A DNA stretch of 64,000 nucleotides from AP-15 sp963703855. Its GTDB lineage: Bacteria > Pseudomonadota > Alphaproteobacteria > ATCC43930 > CGMCC-115725. A program made the translations under genes and the position numbers. Numbering within the stretch: position 1 is the first letter of the stretch; the number at the start of each line of letters is the position of its first letter. The notes under the pieces were generated by a model, which saw only the letters and a program-made list of their open reading frames with translations, ran no database searches and was not told where the DNA came from. Of this stretch, positions 18,431-27,564 are shown in pieces. The stretch is taken from positions 62,001 through 126,000 of the forward strand of contig CAVPFW010000015.1 of the NCBI GenBank assembly GCA_963703855.1, read 5' to 3'.

Positions 18431-19075
18431 CTACGAGCGCTTGCGGCGCCGGGCTACGCCGAGCGCGCCGAGGCCGATGCCGATCAGCGCCAATGACGAC
18501 GGCTCCGGGATACGCTGCTCCGAAAAGCGCTTGTCGATAAACGAGAGCGTCTCAAATCCGCGCAGCACGACGTCCTCTTCCACTGTAATCGACGGCACCG
18601 GCGCGAACATTACATGGTCGCTGACGTTGTGCAACGCTGTGATGCTGGCTGTCAAATTGGCTATTTTTACGCCTGCTGCCAGAATCGTCTCGCTATCAAT
18701 GATAAACCCAGTGCCTTTCGCCGACCCGGATAGGGTTAAAGTAGCATCCTCGATTTCGTTGGTCTTGGGCGCTGCAACGTGGAAGACGATTCCAAAGTCG
18801 CTCGATTTCCCGGCGGTAGCGATCGTCCAGTTATTCGCGAATATGAGCCCGGGATTGCTCGGCGTCTGCTGCGGCACGACGGTCGCCACCGTAGCCGGGA
18901 ATTTTCCGTCCCCATTGACGTATGAAAAATTACTGAACGTCTTGTCGCTGATTGTGCAGGAAAAGCCGGCTGCGGTGTATTTCGTCAGCGATGTCTTGAC
19001 GCAATCCGCGGCGATGGCGGCGCTTGAGAACGCCGCGGCAGCCGCCATTCCCAACACTGCGGATTTAGCTCGCAT
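18431..19075 (-). CDS. PEP-CTERM sorting domain protein
   Basis: 214 residues. A signal peptide (MRAKSAVLGMAAAAAFSSAA, cleaved near AIAA) precedes a Ser/Thr-rich mature domain with no recognised fold. The C-terminus is a typical PEP-CTERM tag: IPEPSSLALIGIGLGALGVA followed by RRRKRS. Such proteins are exported, processed at the tag by an exosortase and placed at the surface, usually in exopolysaccharide producers; no exosortase gene is in this window. The start was set at 19075 because an AGGAGA ribosome-binding site precedes it and the signal peptide then begins correctly. A near-perfect sigma-54 promoter lies 53 bases upstream. Confidence 0.88.
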   Translation of the reverse strand: MRAKSAVLGMAAAAAFSSAAIAADCVKTSLTKYTAAGFSCTISDKTFSNFSYVNGDGKFPATVATVVPQQTPSNPGLIFANNWTIATAGKSSDFGIVFHVAAPKTNEIEDATLTLSGSAKGTGFIIDSETILAAGVKIANLTASITALHNVSDHVMFAPVPSITVEEDVVLRGFETLSFIDKRFSEQRIPEPSSLALIGIGLGALGVARRRKRS

Positions 19076-19127
19076 CGTTCTCTCCTGCGGCGGGACTTGT
19101 GTGCAACGAGGTCTACCCACGACGTAC

Positions 19128-19143
19128 AGCAAAACTTGTGCCA
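19128..19143 (-). promoter_or_regulatory. Sigma-54 promoter of the minus-strand PEP-CTERM gene
   Basis: On the minus strand the sequence is TGGCACAAGTTTTGCT, matching the RpoN consensus TGGCAC-N5-TTGCW with exact GG-N10-GC spacing. Transcription would start near 19117, about 42 bases before the ATG at 19075. A palindromic candidate activator site ends 62 bases further upstream. Confidence 0.85.
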
Positions 19144-19205
19144 AAGTCGGAACCGACTGTCAACGCTGGATATTTCCCAGACGGCGTCGACCGGCCGCGG
19201 CGAGT

Positions 19206-19222
19206 TGTCAAATCCTCCGACA
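19206..19222. promoter_or_regulatory. Candidate activator site upstream of the minus-strand PEP-CTERM gene
   Basis: On the minus strand: TGTCGGAGGATTTGACA, an interrupted inverted repeat (TGTC/GACA). It is separated from the -24 box at 19143 by exactly 62 bases, the same distance as in the divergent PEP-CTERM gene. PEP-CTERM genomes usually encode a PrsK/PrsR two-component system with a sigma-54-dependent regulator, so this is a candidate PrsR-type enhancer; the regulator itself is not in the window. Confidence 0.7.
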
Positions 19223-19833
19223 TTGCCGGGTGATCCGCCGTGACCTCGCTAAATCCGCTGCGGCACCGATGACAGCACGGGAAACAGCGAGTGTCCAAAG
19301 GCTTAGCTGCTGATTTGGGCATCGGTGGAACAGAGCCGGCGTCCCCAACGGCGGTAGCAGACAGCGTGCCAAGATCGCGAGTCCCTGTAAAGAATGCCGA
19401 CACTGTGCCGTTGCCCGCGGAGGGGCCGGCAAACGCGACTGTCGTGCGTCGCCGCCCGGGCCGTCGATCTGCGGGCGGCCAGATCGTTCCGGCTTGGTGT
19501 CGACAGCGCGGCCGCCGCGCCGTCCGGCGGGTGGACCCGGTTCGACGGCTCGCCCGACCCCGGCCGTGCCGGTCCGCCATCCGAGCCGAGCGGTCGGGGT
19601 GTCGGGCGAGACCGAGGCGGCGAGGGCGGACATCCTGCCCGTTTCGCTCGATCTGCCAACACGCGGATCGCGAGCTTCAGTCGCGGCCCCGGTAGCAAAT
19701 TTACCAATAAAACTCAATCATTATTAGTGAACTGACGGAATTCTTTACCGTCGGCAGAACCGGCCACTTTTTTGTAAGCCATTGATCTTAACATATTTCT
19801 GGAGCGGCATCCGGGAAAGCGCGCCGGAACGTG
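19223..19833. other. Non-coding region between divergent PEP-CTERM promoters
   Basis: About 610 bases with no supportable gene. Long open frames exist on both strands but have no ribosome-binding site, no recognisable domain and only the composition expected of GC-rich DNA. The right end, from about 19700, becomes AT-rich next to the second activator site. Confidence 0.6.
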
Positions 19834-19850
19834 TGTCGGATTCTTTGACA
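19834..19850. promoter_or_regulatory. Candidate activator site upstream of the plus-strand PEP-CTERM gene
   Basis: TGTCGGATTCTTTGACA, extended to GTGTC...GACAC arms (19833-19851). Same half-sites and spacer as the copy at 19206. Exactly 62 bases separate it from the -24 box at 19913. Confidence 0.7.
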
Positions 19851-19912
19851 CTGGCGCCGGGATCGGCCGATCGAGTAAGCATAACGCATTGATAAACCGG
19901 GTCGCGTGCCGA

Positions 19913-19928
19913 TGGCATGGCGCTTGCG
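19913..19928 (+). promoter_or_regulatory. Sigma-54 promoter of the plus-strand PEP-CTERM gene
   Basis: TGGCATGGCGCTTGCG has the RpoN -24 and -12 boxes (TGGCATG-N4-TTGCG) with exact GG-N10-GC spacing. The predicted start near 19939 leaves a leader of about 42 bases, the same as for the divergent PEP-CTERM gene. Confidence 0.82.
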
Positions 19929-19980
19929 TCGGTCCAGCGGTCAGATCACCAGATCAAGCCCTGTTCATGAGGAGGTCAGG

Positions 19981-20697
19981 ATGAGAGGATTACGAGCTAC
20001 CCTGTGGGGGGCTGTCGCGGCGCTCGGCGCCGCCATGGCCGTCTATCCCGCCGTCGCCGCGACGGTAAACCCGAACGGATCGCTGTCGGTGACGATCAAC
20101 GGACCGAACACCGTCCTCGGCGGCACCAGCACCGACATCAACCTCGGAACGACATCGCTCACACTCTCCGGGACCGAACTGCTCGGCTCGTTCACCGACC
20201 CGTTTCTGGGGAACCCGAACAACTTCTGCTCGGTGGCGGGCAACGGCTGTCTGGCGGCTAATGCGCCCGGTTACCTCGCCTCCGGCAACTCCGTCAAGCA
20301 GAGCGCGACGGCGTTTGACGTCAATCCGGTCGGGGTCCTGGGCCCGTTCGCCGACATCGTGACGATCAGCAACGGCACCAACAGCGTCGACTTCGACTTC
20401 ACCAGCATCTTCACCTCGGTCCTGACGGCCACGACCGCGACCGTGTCGGGGTCCCTGACGCTCGACCTGCTGGGCACCTTTGGCAGCGACACCGCCGGCG
20501 TCTACAACCTCGGGCAATCGGCCTCGATGGCGATCGCCTGCGGCCAGACCTCGCCCGGCGCCGCGATCAGCTGCTCGAAGACGATCAGCACGCCGTCGAC
20601 GATCACCCCCCCGATCCCCGAGCCGGCGTCCTTGGCGCTGCTCGGCTCCGCCCTTGTCGGCTTCGGCGCGTTTCGCCGCCGCCGCAAGGCCGCTTGA
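19981..20697 (+). CDS. PEP-CTERM sorting domain protein
   Basis: 238 residues. A signal peptide (MRGLRATLWGAVAALGAAMA, cleaved near AVAA) leads a low-charge, Ser/Thr/Gly-rich domain with beta-strand-like segments (LSVTINGPNTVLGG, VSGSLTLDLLGTFG). It ends with the PEP-CTERM tag IPEPASLALLGSALVGFGAF and FRRRRKAA. The start at 19981 is preceded by GAGGAGG, 7 bases away. It is predicted to be surface-localised through exosortase processing. It is not obviously homologous in its mature domain to the divergent PEP-CTERM protein, but both share the same promoter architecture. A strong terminator follows. Confidence 0.88.
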   Translation: MRGLRATLWGAVAALGAAMAVYPAVAATVNPNGSLSVTINGPNTVLGGTSTDINLGTTSLTLSGTELLGSFTDPFLGNPNNFCSVAGNGCLAANAPGYLASGNSVKQSATAFDVNPVGVLGPFADIVTISNGTNSVDFDFTSIFTSVLTATTATVSGSLTLDLLGTFGSDTAGVYNLGQSASMAIACGQTSPGAAISCSKTISTPSTITPPIPEPASLALLGSALVGFGAFRRRRKAA

Positions 20698-21143
20698 GCA
20701 ACCGACCCTAGGCCGGTGAAGCGGCGCCCTCGGGCGCCGTTTCTTTTCTGAGGGCGGGATCGCCGCACCGCGCAGCGGCGATTGCGAACGCGTCGCGCGC
20801 CCTTCGCCGGCGGTGCTCGACCCTGGTGCGCGGGGGTATCGACAGCACCCCGCTGCCCCCGCTCGCGCCCCTCTTTAACAGATATTCAACGCCTCGACGC
20901 CTAGCTTGCCACCGATCGCGCCGCCGCGGTGTCGACTGCTTGGGACGACGCTCGAGCGCGCCAATCGAGGCTGGGACCGTGCCTGGATGTTGTCTGATTG
21001 ACTGGATTTGGGGTGGGCACGGCCGAGCCGCCGGGCCGACCACCCGACCGGTCCGCGCAGCACCGCTCGCGGCGGCATGCGGATGGCGGGCCTTGGTCGC
21101 CGCCAAGTTCCGGGCCGAGCCCGCCTGACCGCCCGCCCGGGTC
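20698..21143. other. Gap between the PEP-CTERM gene and the EAL gene
   Basis: 446 bases. The first 50 hold the terminator listed separately. The remainder is GC-rich, with a short AT-richer patch near 20870-20890, and contains no gene that can be supported and no clear promoter. Confidence 0.5.
20722..20748 (+). terminator. Rho-independent terminator after the PEP-CTERM gene
   Basis: Arms CGGCGCCC and GGGCGCCG (20722-20739) form a stem of seven to eight base pairs with a tight loop, followed at once by TTTCTTTTC. It lies 25 bases after the stop codon. Confidence 0.85.
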
Positions 21144-21953
21144 ATGGATCGCCTTCAGCGCGCAGCACCGCCCCGCCGGCCGCCCTCGGCGGCTGCGATC
21201 GGCGCCGCGGTGCACGCGGCGCTGCGCCAGGATCGCCTGCTGCTGGCCTTCCAGCCGGTGGTGTGCGCAGCCTCGGGCCGGGTCGATTATTTCGAGTGCC
21301 TGCTGCGGATGCGCGAGCACAACGGCGCTCTCGTCGCCTGCGGCGAGTTCATCGCCGCGATCGAGCAGGTCGGCCTGATCGGCCTGATCGACCGCTACGT
21401 CTTGGGCCGGGCATTTGCCGAGCTCGCCGCCCACCCGCAGATCAGGCTCGGCTTGAACGTCTCCGGGCGGACCGCCTGCGACCGGCCGTGGCTGCGCTCC
21501 TTGATGTCGCTGCTGCGCCAGCGGCCCGAGTTCGCCGATCGCATCGTGATCGAGATCACCGAGACCGCGGCGCTCAATGATTTTGACGAATCGGCCCGCT
21601 TTGTCGAGACCCTGCGGCATGCCGGCTGCCGCGTTGCCCTCGACGATTTCGGCGCGGGCCATACCTCGCTGCGGCATCTTCAGCTGTTGGCGGTCGACAC
21701 GATCAAGATCGACGGCTCGTTTGTCCGCAACCTCGCGGCCAGTCGCGAGAACCGGGTGATCCTGCGCCATCTGCTCGGCCTGACCCGCGGCTTTGGGCTC
21801 CACACCGTGGCCGAATGCGTCGAGACCGCCGCCGACGCCGCGTTGCTGCGCGAGGAGGGGATCGGCTATCTGCAGGGCTACCATTTCGGGCGGCCGACTA
21901 TCGAGCGGCCATGGCTCGGCGGCCTGCCGCCCGCAGCGCGCGCTTGCGAATAG
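21144..21953 (+). CDS. EAL-domain cyclic-di-GMP phosphodiesterase
   Basis: 269 residues forming a stand-alone EAL domain with no GGDEF, sensor or membrane segment. The catalytic set appears intact: ECLLR in place of EALLR with the first metal Glu, Asn in LGLNVSGRT, Glu in IVIEITETAA, the DDFGAGHTSL loop, Lys in DTIKIDGSF, Glu in TVAECVE and the GYLQGYHFG end. It probably hydrolyses c-di-GMP to pGpG in the cytoplasm and so counteracts biofilm formation. It is close to the PEP-CTERM genes but has its own gap and no shared promoter motif. The 5' end is uncertain because no strong ribosome-binding site is present. Confidence 0.85.
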   Translation: MDRLQRAAPPRRPPSAAAIGAAVHAALRQDRLLLAFQPVVCAASGRVDYFECLLRMREHNGALVACGEFIAAIEQVGLIGLIDRYVLGRAFAELAAHPQIRLGLNVSGRTACDRPWLRSLMSLLRQRPEFADRIVIEITETAALNDFDESARFVETLRHAGCRVALDDFGAGHTSLRHLQLLAVDTIKIDGSFVRNLAASRENRVILRHLLGLTRGFGLHTVAECVETAADAALLREEGIGYLQGYHFGRPTIERPWLGGLPPAARACE

Positions 21954-22027
21954 CCGGCGTTCGCGCGAACACTGCGCGATCGGCGCGCCGGCGACGGCGC
22001 AGCGCCCAGTTCGCGGGAGGGACGGCG

Positions 22028-22849
22028 ATGCAGATCGGGGTTCATCTGCCTCATGCGGGCGAGCAGGCCACACCCGAGCGCATTCGGCGCGCGGCGCAGC
22101 GCGCCGAGGATATGGGCCTCAGCGATGTCTGGGTCAGCGAGCACATCATCGTGCCGCGCGCGACTTTTCCGCGCTCGCCATTGTTCTACGACCCGGTGCT
22201 GAGCCTGACCTGGGCCGCCGCCGTGACCAAGCGGGTGCGGCTCGGCACCAGCGTCCTGGTATTGCCGATGCGCCACCCGCTGCCGCTCGCCAAGGAATTG
22301 GCGACGTTGCAGAACTTCTCCGAGGGGCGGCTCATTCTCGGGGCCGGGGTCGGGTGGCTCGAAGCCGAGTTCAAGGCGCTCGGCGCACCCTTCCACGAGC
22401 GCGGCCGGCGCACCGACGAGGGCATCGCGATGATGCGCGCGGTGTGGACCCAGGACCCGGTCACGTTCCGCAGCAAGTACATCCCGGCCGAGATCACCGA
22501 AATGACGATGCAGCCGCTGCCGGTGCGGCCGATCCCGATCTGGTTCGGCGCCCGCTCCGAGCCGGCTTATCAACGCACCGTCAGGATCGGCGACGGCTGG
22601 CACGGCAGCCAGCTGACCCCCGCGGAGGCGGCGCCGATCGTCCAGCGCCTGCGCCGCGACCGGCCCGAGCCCGAATTCACGATCTCGATGCGCACCCATT
22701 GGAACGGCAAGGACGAGGGCGAATTGCGCGCCCGCATCGCCGCCTATGCCGGGATCGGCGTGCAGCACGTCATGGTGCACCCGCTCGACCGCGACGTCGA
22801 CGACTGGGACGCGGTCATCGAAGGCACCGGCCGCGTCGCCGCCGGCTAG
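22028..22849 (+). CDS. LLM-class flavin-dependent oxidoreductase
   Basis: 273 residues of the bacterial luciferase-like TIM barrel, close to the TIGR03619-type F420/FMN group. The start MQIGVHLPHAGEQATPERIR, the WVSEHIIVP segment, the substrate-pocket RVRLGTSVLVLPMRHPLPLA and the GRLILGAGVGWLEAEF motif are characteristic. The substrate cannot be told from sequence. The ATG at 22028 has GGGAGG 8 bases upstream, which decides against the longer open frame. It stands alone between the EAL gene and an intergenic repeat. Confidence 0.85.
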   Translation: MQIGVHLPHAGEQATPERIRRAAQRAEDMGLSDVWVSEHIIVPRATFPRSPLFYDPVLSLTWAAAVTKRVRLGTSVLVLPMRHPLPLAKELATLQNFSEGRLILGAGVGWLEAEFKALGAPFHERGRRTDEGIAMMRAVWTQDPVTFRSKYIPAEITEMTMQPLPVRPIPIWFGARSEPAYQRTVRIGDGWHGSQLTPAEAAPIVQRLRRDRPEPEFTISMRTHWNGKDEGELRARIAAYAGIGVQHVMVHPLDRDVDDWDAVIEGTGRVAAG

Positions 22850-22904
22850 CTACTGGTGGTTTACTTCTAACGAATCGCACCCGTGGGCTGGTTACACCGG
22901 CCCA

Positions 22905-22937
22905 GGGTCCGGCCTTCGGCCGGCCCGAGGACAGGCT
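22905..22937 (+). repeat. Dispersed GC-rich palindrome, copy A
   Basis: A unit starting GGGTCCGGCC, with a TTCG loop, then GGCCGGCCCGAGGACAGGCT. The arms GGCCGG/CCGGCC form a hairpin. Related units are at 45793, 52014, 54588 and 62692. It is followed at about 22961 by a second common element with gggtcccggcctgcgccggg. The rest of the 286-base gap 22850-23135 has no gene. Confidence 0.75.
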
Positions 22938-23135
22938 TGGCCGGTGCCCATGGCAGGTATGGGTCCCGGCCTGCGCCGGGAAGACGAAGGTAGAAGATGG
23001 CGAATTGATTTAGACGTGCGCACCAGCGCGCCCGACGGATTCGATCGAACGGTGACGGCGGCAAGCGTTAGGCGCGCACCACTTGGACTGCGGGCCTCCG
23101 GCCCGCCTGCGGCCGGGACGGCCGCGCTCCCAAAC

Positions 23136-24761
23136 CTAAGCCGCTCTGGCCCCGATGGCCGGCGCGGTCTCGCGGGCGGTGCTGCGGATCAGGTCGGCGC
23201 CGCGCTCGGCGATCATGATCGTCGGCGCGTTGGTGTTGGTCGAGGTCACCGTCGGCATCACCGAGGCGTCGATCACCCGCAGCCCTTGGAGCCCGTGCAC
23301 GCGCAGCTGGTCGTCGACCACCGCCATCTGATCGGTGCCCATCTTGCAGGTGCAGGTCGCGTGGTACACGGTCGAGCCCTTCTGCCGCGCATAGTCGAGC
23401 AACTCGTCGTCGCTCTCGACAGCGGCGCCGGGGAGGATCTCGGCGCCGCAATACCTGGCCAGCGCCGGGGCGGCGAACAGCCGCCGGATGAACCTGAGAC
23501 CGCCGATAATGGCGCGGCGGTCGGTCTGCTCGCTCAGATAGCGGGGGTTGATCGCCGGCGCCTCTCTGGGGTCGCTGGATTTGGCCTCGACATAGCCGCG
23601 CGACAATGGCCGCATCTGCCAGGCCCCGGCGGTGATGCCCGGAAAATCGTCGAGCTCGCCGATCTGGCCGTCCTTGAAGCTGCCCGGCGCGATGCTGCAC
23701 TGCACGTCGGGAGTAGCCAATTCCTCCAGCACCTTGACCGACGCCGCGGCCAATGAGGCGCTGTAGGTCAGCATGCCCTTGCCGGTGACCAGGTAGCGCA
23801 GCACCTCGCCGGCCAGGGCGACGCCGCGCGAGCGCTCGTTGATCGTCGGCGTGCCGGTGACCGGGTAGCTGATTCGGGCGATGTAGTGGTCCTGGAGGTT
23901 CTGCCCGACCCCCGGCAGCGCGTGGTGGACCGGGATGCCGACGCGGCTCAAATGCTCGGGCGCGCCGACCCCGGACAATTGCAGGATATGCGGCGAGTTG
24001 ACCGCACCGGCGCAGAGGATCACCTCGCGCCCGGCATCGGCGTGCACGACCGTCCCGCCGCGCTCGTATTCGACGCCGATGGCGCGGGTGCCGTCGAACC
24101 GGATGCGGTTTACCTGAGCTTTGATGACGACTTCGAGGTTGGGCCGCTTCCGCGCCGGGCGCAGATAGGTCCGCGCCGTGCTTCCGCGCCGCCGTCCGCC
24201 GCGGGTCTGCTGGCAATAGCCGATCCCGCCATGCGGCAATGAGTTAACGTCCTCGCGATATTCGAGCCCGATCTCTTTGCCGGCTTCGACCGCGGCGCGG
24301 CACAACGGCGGGATATCGGTCATCCGCGAGGTGAACAGCGGCCCGCCCTTGCTGCGCCATTCGTTGGCCTCGCCCTCCCAATTCTCGGCCTTCTTGAAAT
24401 AGGGCAGCAAATCGTCCCATGCCCACCCGCGATTGCCGAGCTGCGCCCAATGGTCGAAATCCTCGGGCTGGCCGCGGACATAGATCAGCCCGTTGATCGA
24501 GCTCGACCCGCCCAGCACCCGCCCGCGCGGATAGAGGATCGCGCGGCCGGCGGTGCCGGGATCGGGCTCGGCGTGATAGCCCCAGGTCAGGGTCGGGTGA
24601 TCGAGCAATTTCATAAAGCCGGCCGGGATGTGGATATAGGGGCTCCAGTCGCGCCCGCCGGCCTCGATCAGCAGCACCCGGACATTCGGGTCCTCGGTCA
24701 AGCGGTTGGCGAGCACGCAGCCGGCCGAGCCGGCGCCGATGATCACGTAATCAGCCTTCAT
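23136..24761 (-). CDS. GMC-family FAD oxidoreductase (choline dehydrogenase-like)
   Basis: 541 residues. The N-terminus has the ADP-binding motif DYVIIGAGSAGCVLANRL. The GMC signature 1 is GRVLGGSSSINGLIYVRGQP, and signature 2 is GAVNSPHILQLSGVG. The C-terminal active-site region has YHATCTCKMG and the TSTNTNAPTIMIAE end with the conserved Asn. It oxidises a primary or secondary alcohol with FAD; annotation as choline dehydrogenase is only by family similarity. The LysR gene lies 54 bases upstream on the same strand. A second GMC enzyme at 54714 is a paralogue. Confidence 0.88.
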   Translation of the reverse strand: MKADYVIIGAGSAGCVLANRLTEDPNVRVLLIEAGGRDWSPYIHIPAGFMKLLDHPTLTWGYHAEPDPGTAGRAILYPRGRVLGGSSSINGLIYVRGQPEDFDHWAQLGNRGWAWDDLLPYFKKAENWEGEANEWRSKGGPLFTSRMTDIPPLCRAAVEAGKEIGLEYREDVNSLPHGGIGYCQQTRGGRRRGSTARTYLRPARKRPNLEVVIKAQVNRIRFDGTRAIGVEYERGGTVVHADAGREVILCAGAVNSPHILQLSGVGAPEHLSRVGIPVHHALPGVGQNLQDHYIARISYPVTGTPTINERSRGVALAGEVLRYLVTGKGMLTYSASLAAASVKVLEELATPDVQCSIAPGSFKDGQIGELDDFPGITAGAWQMRPLSRGYVEAKSSDPREAPAINPRYLSEQTDRRAIIGGLRFIRRLFAAPALARYCGAEILPGAAVESDDELLDYARQKGSTVYHATCTCKMGTDQMAVVDDQLRVHGLQGLRVIDASVMPTVTSTNTNAPTIMIAERGADLIRSTARETAPAIGARAA

Positions 24762-24815
24762 CCTCCCCTCCCATTCGGCGACCTCGCTGACGCTGCGATT
24801 ACGCTCGCGCCAAGG

Positions 24816-25864
24816 TCAGCGCCTGCTCAGCACCACCGCGCGGCGTGCGGCCCGTCCCGCCATCCAGCCTGCGCGCGTGCGCATATCCCGCTCCGAGGCC
24901 GGCATGCCGCAGGGGCCGGCGGCGAGCTCGCACCCGCACGCCTCATCCAAGGCGAAATCGCGAAAAGCGGCGACGCGCTGATCCTGAACCGACGCACCGC
25001 CATCCCGCCAGGTCAGCGCGAACACATTCGCGGCCTTGGCCGTTATTTTCTTGCCAAACGGCCGTACCAGCCTGCCGGCGGCGAGCTCCGCGTCGACCAT
25101 CGGCGAGCGCCCGAGCGCGACACCGAGCCCGTCGATCGCGGCGGACAGCGCCAGCCCGAAATGGCTGAACCTCAGCTGCCGCGTCGCATGCGGTTTGAAC
25201 TCAGGCCAAATCGATCGAGCCAGGTTGGCCAGGTATACTCGGTGTCGTCGGCTTCGGCCGCGTCGCACTCGATCAGCGGATGCTGGACGAGGTCATGGAG
25301 GCCGCGCAGCGGCAGCTCGCCGCCGAGCATCGACGGGGCGCATACCGGAAACACGATCTCGCGCAGCAGCGGCATCTCGAGCGGATTGCGATCGGCGAGC
25401 TTTGCCGCCCGCTTCACCACCGCGACATCGACGCCGTCGCGCCAGAGGTCGGGTTCGCGGCCATCGATCGCGGCAATCCGCACCTCGATCTCGGGATGGA
25501 GTGCTGCGAACCGGCCGAGGCGCGGCACCAGCCACCATGTCGCAAACGCCGCCGGCGCCGCGACGGTCAGCACGCCGACCCGCTTTTGGCTGCGCACCCG
25601 TTCGCTGGCCAGCAGCACGCTGTCGAGCCCGGCACGCACTCCTTCGAGCAGCACGCGGCCATCGCCGGTCAACTCGATGCCGCGGTGCAAGCGCCCGAAG
25701 AGGGACGCCCCGAGATGCTCTTCGAGGGCGCGGATCTGGTGGCTTACCGCACTTTGAGTGAGCGCCAGCTCTTGCGCCGCCACGGTGAAGGAGAGCTGCC
25801 GGGCGACAGCCTCAAAGGTGCGCAAGGTGCCGAGCGGCGGAAGCGAGCGATACGGGCTGGGCAT
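24816..25864 (-). CDS. LysR-family regulator (GcvA-like), reading frame broken
   Basis: The N-terminal winged-helix domain (LPPLGTLRTFEAVARQLSFT, then LTQSAVSHQIRALEEHLGAS) and most of the effector domain are in one frame up to WPTWLDRFGL. The end (RQLRFSHFGLALSAAIDGLG and onward) is in another. The break lies at about 25180-25205, which includes a GAACTC (25197-25202) of the kind that marks insertion errors elsewhere. Dropping one base there and one C a few bases later would read FGLSQTHATRQLRFSHFG. It may control the divergent MFS gene or the GMC gene downstream. The start at 25864 was chosen to match GcvA-type N-termini. Confidence 0.75.
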
Positions 25865-25951
25865 CGACCCCTCGCATGATCGTGGCTCATGCATGAATGA
25901 TTAATCACCATTAGCACGCCATTCCGCCGCGCCATAGCATTTCGGTGCTTC

Positions 25952-27454
25952 ATGCCAAAGGCGCCGGAGGGATTGGTGGACGAAGCCGCCGAACGGTCGC
26001 GCCGCGAAGCCGACGATGCTGCGCCGGGCAGCTGGGCGGTCTTGTTCACGGGGCCCAATCTCGCCCGCTCGGCTGTCCTGACCGGCGCCGTCGCGATCCA
26101 CGCGCTCTCCGTCCGGGTCGTCGTGACGGTGCTGCCCTCGGCGGTGGTTGAAATCGGCGGTCTGCGCTTTTTTGCATGGACGATGACGGTCGCCATGGTC
26201 AGCGCGATCTGGGGCGCGGCATCCGCGGCGCCATTGGCGGTCGCCCGCGGCCTTGGTCGCGCCTACCATGTCGCTCTGGGGCTGTTTGCGGTCGGCAGCA
26301 TCATTTGCGCCCTCTCCCCCAGCATGGGGGTCTTCCTCGCCGGGCGCCTCTTTCAAGGCCTCGGCGGCGGGTTGTTGACCGCACTTGCCTACACCACGAT
26401 CTCACGGGTTTTTCCCGCGCATTTGCATCCGCGCGCAATCGCGCTGCTGTCGGGTGTCTGGGGCGTTGCCGCTCTGTTGGGACCGCTGGTTGGCGGGATC
26501 CTTGCCGGATGGGGTCTGTGGCGCTGGGCCTTCTGGGTCGATGTGCCGCTCGCCGCGGCAGTCGGAACCGTCGCCCAGCTGACGATCCTGACGCGCAGCG
26601 GCGAAACAGCGAGCCGTGCTCATGGCCCTTCCTCGATCGCGTTCGGACGCCTCGCTGTTCTCGGCGGGTCGGTATTGGCGGTCGCGATCGGCGGATTGTC
26701 CGGGCGCGCATTGATCAGCGGGCTTGGCATCGTCGTCGCTGCCGTCTTGCTCGGAGCGATGATGCGCATCGACGGCAATGCCGCTCGCCGCCCGGGGCGA
26801 CGGCGCCTGTTGCCGACCGGCGCGTTCGACCCGCGCACGCCATTGGGCTCGGTATCGCTGGTGATGGCATTGATCGGCGGCTGCACGATGGCAGTCGTCT
26901 ACGTGCCCTATCTCGTCACCCGAATTGGCCTCCATGCCCCGATCACCGGAGGGTATCTGAGCGCGGTGATCCCGGCGGCTTGGGCGGCCGCGGCGCTCGC
27001 CGGGGCGTCGGCCGCAGACGCATGGGCGGCACGCTTCATCGTGACCGGCCCCCTGTTGGTGACCATCGGCCTGGCTCTGACCGGATGGGCATCGACCACA
27101 GGGTCGCTGGCGCTGATCGCCGTCTCGCTCGCCGCGGTCGGCGCCGGGATCGGGGTCGCATGGGGGTATCTCGGAAGCCTGCTGGTCGAATTCGCAGAGG
27201 CGGCCGAGCGCGATGCCGCGGCCGCCTTTATCTCGACCGCCAACCTGCTCTCGCAGGCGTTTGGCGCCGCCTTTGCCGGGATGATCGCCAACATCGCCGG
27301 TTTTGCCGATCCCGCGCTCGGCGCCGCCGGCGTCGCCCACGCGGTGTTCTGGCTGTTCCTGACGATCTCGCTGTTTCCGGCAGCGGCGCTGCCCCTCGCC
27401 ATCCGGGTAGCATGGCTCTCGCCTAGGAATTCTCGAGACGCCCGATCAGCGTGA
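25952..27454 (+). CDS. MFS transporter
   Basis: 500 residues with about fourteen hydrophobic segments, a pattern seen in DHA2-type drug exporters. Landmarks are the AGRLFQGLGGGLLTALAY motif, related to MFS motif A/C, and SGVWGVAALLGPLVGGILAG, which resembles the antiporter motif. It probably exports small molecules across the inner membrane by proton exchange. It is divergent from the LysR gene, with 87 bases between the starts, a layout typical of regulator-target pairs. It converges with the radical SAM gene; a role in exporting the RiPP product is possible but only an inference. Confidence 0.82.
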   Translation: MPKAPEGLVDEAAERSRREADDAAPGSWAVLFTGPNLARSAVLTGAVAIHALSVRVVVTVLPSAVVEIGGLRFFAWTMTVAMVSAIWGAASAAPLAVARGLGRAYHVALGLFAVGSIICALSPSMGVFLAGRLFQGLGGGLLTALAYTTISRVFPAHLHPRAIALLSGVWGVAALLGPLVGGILAGWGLWRWAFWVDVPLAAAVGTVAQLTILTRSGETASRAHGPSSIAFGRLAVLGGSVLAVAIGGLSGRALISGLGIVVAAVLLGAMMRIDGNAARRPGRRRLLPTGAFDPRTPLGSVSLVMALIGGCTMAVVYVPYLVTRIGLHAPITGGYLSAVIPAAWAAAALAGASAADAWAARFIVTGPLLVTIGLALTGWASTTGSLALIAVSLAAVGAGIGVAWGYLGSLLVEFAEAAERDAAAAFISTANLLSQAFGAAFAGMIANIAGFADPALGAAGVAHAVFWLFLTISLFPAAALPLAIRVAWLSPRNSRDARSA

Positions 27455-27564
27455 CAATCCCGATGAGCGTGACATTAGGGAGAAAAGTTGCCACTCCCAG
27501 CCGTCATGGCCGGACCCGATCGGTGGGCATTCGCGGCTTTCGGCCGAAGCAACCAAGCCGCGGA

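Noticed and set aside
19208..19717. A 169-residue open frame between the PEP-CTERM genes
   Set aside because: No ribosome-binding site, no domain, and it overlaps an activator palindrome. GC-rich DNA gives such frames by chance.
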